From Pseudomaricurvus sp050633365 (lineage in GTDB: Bacteria > Pseudomonadota > Gammaproteobacteria > Pseudomonadales > Cellvibrionaceae): DNA of 64,000 nt. Below the pieces are notes generated by a model. It was given only the letters and a program-made list of their open reading frames with translations, had not been told where the DNA came from and made no database searches. The stretch is from NCBI GenBank assembly GCA_050633365.1, contig JBOEGJ010000047.1, positions 59,352-123,351 on the forward strand. The letters are read 5' to 3'. A program made the position numbers and the translations under genes. Of this stretch, positions 61,643-64,000 are shown in pieces (positions within the stretch are counted from its first letter, which is position 1; each line of letters begins with the position of its first letter).

Positions 61643-63847
61643 ATGTTAAATATGCCGATGAGGCCTTCGGTCCAAAAAATCACCGCCTGCTTTGGGTTTA
61701 TAGCTTTATTCCTTTTTTCAAATCTGCAAGCACAGGTTCTGAATGATGTTCGGTTTTCGGAGTTGCCAGGGAATCGATTCGAAGTGAGGATGCAGTTTGA
61801 TTCTCAGCCAGAAGAGCCCACAGGTTATACGATTGAGCAGCCCGCTCGAATTGTTTTGGATTTTACGGGTGTTGAAAACCAGTTGGAGGCAAGAAAGTTT
61901 CCTCTGTCATTTGAGAATGCCAAGTCTGCCGTGGTTTTGAGTGGAGAGGACCGGACTCGCATGATCCTAAACTTATCGCAGCTAGCATCTTATTCAACTC
62001 GAACGGAAGGTAGCTACTTTATTGTTGAGGTAGGTAGTAAGCAGGATGAAAGTTATCTGGCGGCGTCTTCTAGTGCAACAAAAAAACTGGCCAGTGAAAT
62101 CGATGAGCATCAATCGGCCATCACCGGTATAGACTTTCGCCGTGGAGAAGAGGGTGAGGGTAAGGTTATTGTTGATCTGAGTGACCCTTCAATTGATATC
62201 AATGTAGAGCAAAAGAGCGCAACCATAAATATCGAATTTATCGGTGCTCAGTTGCCGAATGCGTTGCGTCGGAACTTAGATGTAACAGATTTTGCAACTC
62301 CAGTTACTTCGGTGAGCTCGGACTACGACGGACGTAAAACGACATTAGCAATTGATGCTTCGGGTGAATACGACTACCTAGCTTATCAGGCTGATAATAC
62401 TTACGTTATTAGCGTGAAGCCGTTGACGGAAGCCGAGGCAGAAGAGAAGAAGGCTCGATTCTCGTTTGTGGGCGAGAAGCTGTCGTTAAATTTCCAAAAT
62501 ATTGAAGTTCGATCTGTATTGCAGTTAATTGCAGATTTTACTGAGCTGAATCTGGTAGCCAGCGATACGGTTGGTGGCAGTATTACCTTGCGTTTGGACA
62601 ATGTGCCTTGGGATCAGGCATTGGATCTAGTGCTGAAAACTAAGGGGCTGGATAAACGCCAAATCGGCAATGTGTTGATGGTGGCGCCCGCGGCTGAAAT
62701 CGCTGAGCGTGAAAGACAAGAGCTAGAGACCAAGCGTCAGTTGCAAGAGTTGGCACCGCTGGTGACAGAGTACGTTCGTATTCGCTATGCCAGTGCAAAA
62801 GAGCTGTTCAAGTTGTTTAATGAGAATGACGGTGGCGGCTCGGGCGGCGGAGAAGGTGGTTCTACTTCGAGTATTCTGTCCGAACGTGGATCGGCTATTG
62901 TGGATGAGCGAACAAACTCCATTATCTTGACCGACACCGCTGAAAAAATTGACGAGTTCAAAAAGTTGATTGCCAAGGTGGATATTCCTATTCGCCAAGT
63001 CATGATCGAAGCTCGAATTGTGATTGCCAACTCAGACTTTCGTAAGGAGCTCGGTGTTAAGTGGGGGGGGATTGGGACTCAGTATGGAGGTGATTCAGCT
63101 ACTTCGTTTGGTGGTAGTCATACGTCTTTGAGTAGTAACCCAAATACTCCTGCGCAGTTCTTTTCACCGCCCTTTGAATTTGATGATGTTAATGAAGATG
63201 GCGAATACCAAGAGGGCGAGCCGATTACGAGTGTCGAGGATGTAGGCACTGATATTCAAGATAATCTAGCAGTTGACTTGGGGGTAGCCAACCCTGCGGG
63301 AAGCTTGGCTATGAGCTTTATCGATAGCAACGTCTTTCTGACTATGGAAATCTCGGCATTGCAGGACTCTGGTCATGCTGAAATCGTGTCTCAACCTAAA
63401 GTGATTACTGGCGATAAACAAAAAGCCCACATCGAATCGGGCACGGAGATTCCGTTCCAGGAAGCATCTTCCAGCGGCGCAACAACCACCTCTTTTAAAG
63501 AGGCGGTACTGAAGCTTGATGTAACGCCGCAAATTACGCCAGACGATCAAATCATCATGGATTTGAAAGTGAATCAAGATTCGGTGGGTGAAATCGTTGG
63601 CGACAGTGATATTCCAACTATTGACGTTACTGAACTGCAGACGCAGGTGTTAGTGGCCAACGGGCAAACGGTTGTATTGGGAGGGATTTTCCAGACAAAT
63701 CAAGTGAATGGCGTGACTAAGGTGCCTTTCCTTGGAGATCTACCCTACGTAGGTCGTATGTTTAGACGCGATGTTCAGTCCGAAAATAAACGCGAATTAT
63801 TGATCTTTATTACACCTAAGATCCTTTCAAACGATCTGGTTAAGTAG
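61643..63847 (+). CDS. pilQ: Type IV pilus secretin PilQ
   Basis: 734 residues. Signal peptide (about 1-30, ending Q-A-Q), AMIN domains (about 32-270), an N0/STN domain (S-L-N-F-Q-N-I-E-V-R-S-V-L-Q), an N1 domain with a Gly/Ser-rich insert near residue 395, and the secretin barrel (V-S-Q-P-K-V, V-L-G-G-I-F). Forms the outer-membrane pilus pore. Confidence 0.96.
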   Translation: MLNMPMRPSVQKITACFGFIALFLFSNLQAQVLNDVRFSELPGNRFEVRMQFDSQPEEPTGYTIEQPARIVLDFTGVENQLEARKFPLSFENAKSAVVLSGEDRTRMILNLSQLASYSTRTEGSYFIVEVGSKQDESYLAASSSATKKLASEIDEHQSAITGIDFRRGEEGEGKVIVDLSDPSIDINVEQKSATINIEFIGAQLPNALRRNLDVTDFATPVTSVSSDYDGRKTTLAIDASGEYDYLAYQADNTYVISVKPLTEAEAEEKKARFSFVGEKLSLNFQNIEVRSVLQLIADFTELNLVASDTVGGSITLRLDNVPWDQALDLVLKTKGLDKRQIGNVLMVAPAAEIAERERQELETKRQLQELAPLVTEYVRIRYASAKELFKLFNENDGGGSGGGEGGSTSSILSERGSAIVDERTNSIILTDTAEKIDEFKKLIAKVDIPIRQVMIEARIVIANSDFRKELGVKWGGIGTQYGGDSATSFGGSHTSLSSNPNTPAQFFSPPFEFDDVNEDGEYQEGEPITSVEDVGTDIQDNLAVDLGVANPAGSLAMSFIDSNVFLTMEISALQDSGHAEIVSQPKVITGDKQKAHIESGTEIPFQEASSSGATTTSFKEAVLKLDVTPQITPDDQIIMDLKVNQDSVGEIVGDSDIPTIDVTELQTQVLVANGQTVVLGGIFQTNQVNGVTKVPFLGDLPYVGRMFRRDVQSENKRELLIFITPKILSNDLVK

Positions 63848-63850
63848 TCT

Positions 63851-64000
63851 ATGTCTCAAAGCTTGATTCTTGTCGGCCCCATGGGGGCCGGCAAGTCTAC
63901 CATCGGTAAACTTCTCGCCAGTATTCTCAATCTCCCTTTTTCCGACAGCGATCGTGTTATTGAAGAAAAGACCGGAGCTGATATTCCTTGGATTTTTGAT
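63851..64000 (+). CDS. aroK: Shikimate kinase, N-terminal part (cut by window edge)
   Basis: Fifty codons to the window end. L-V-G-P-M-G-A-G-K-S-T-I-G Walker A, then D-S-D-R-V-I-E (shikimate-binding Asp) and W-I-F-D. Three bases after pilQ; pilQ-aroK is a standard junction. Phosphorylates shikimate for aromatic synthesis. Confidence 0.96.
   Translation, partial: MSQSLILVGPMGAGKSTIGKLLASILNLPFSDSDRVIEEKTGADIPWIFD

Overview
The window reads as one contiguous, gene-dense piece of a gammaproteobacterial chromosome, most likely a marine, aerobic, ubiquinone-using member of the Pseudomonadales/Cellvibrionales group. The placement is an inference from gene order recalled for Pseudomonas: zapA-6S RNA-5-FCL with ygfB-pepP-ubiH-ubiI, hisB-hisH...hisF, ctpA-yibQ, ubiE-ubiJ-ubiB-hisI-hisE-tatABC, and pilMNOPQ-aroK divergent from the PBP1A gene with a malic enzyme gene, rpmE, priA, a SPOR gene and hslVU nearby. 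I saw no tRNA, rRNA, CRISPR array, insertion sequence or prophage. Most genes are core metabolism and envelope biology.

Layout. 1-2.3 kb (minus): an envelope-signalling operon of an OmpR-type response regulator, a LysM/FecR periplasmic protein and a CHASE2 sensor cut by the window edge. 2.6-3.4 kb: two unrecognised small genes. 3.4-10.5 kb: MmcQ/YjbR protein, 5-FCL, 6S RNA, ZapA and a ZapB-like coiled coil on minus; YgfB, PepP, UbiH and UbiI on plus, with an 11-bp x 8 tandem repeat between ubiH and ubiI. 10.7-11.5 kb: a MOSC protein and a beta-barrel gene remnant. 11.5-16.4 kb: a polyhydroxyalkanoate (PHA) locus, with phaZ and an unknown membrane protein on minus, divergent from a phasin and a class II synthase with a long disordered N-terminus. 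16.5-17.6 kb: a 2H phosphoesterase and a DUF6164 protein.

17.6-23.6 kb: an Lrp-type regulator and a spermidine-synthase-fold protein divergent from a fused 2-oxoacid:ferredoxin oxidoreductase and a leucine dehydrogenase, which together look like a branched-chain amino acid catabolic module. 23.8-27.1 kb: an alpha/beta hydrolase, and a PadR regulator divergent from a RetSat-like oxidoreductase with two matching palindromic operators. 27.4-30.3 kb: a 43-residue membrane protein and a zinc-type TonB receptor with a small His-rich secreted protein, under a near-consensus Zur box. 30.5-34.2 kb: hisB, hisH and hisF, with a PilZ/GGDEF gene pair where hisA would be expected. 34.3-38.3 kb: DUF6316, YibQ, SdiA-regulated protein and CtpA.

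38.5-48.3 kb (minus): tatABC, hisIE, ubiE/J/B and an RND efflux pump. The pump occupies the slot between the DUF971 gene and ubiE where Pseudomonas carries its pha cluster. 48.4-53.9 kb (minus): DUF971, hslUV behind a sigma-32-like promoter, SPOR protein and PriA. 54-64 kb: rpmE, malic enzyme, PBP1A (minus), pilMNOPQ and the start of aroK.

Nothing here is a clear new defence or mobile system. The best leads are regulatory sites (PadR, Zur, response-regulator repeats), the phased 11-bp repeat, the PHA-associated membrane protein, the c-di-GMP gene pair in the his operon, and the relocation of the pha genes.
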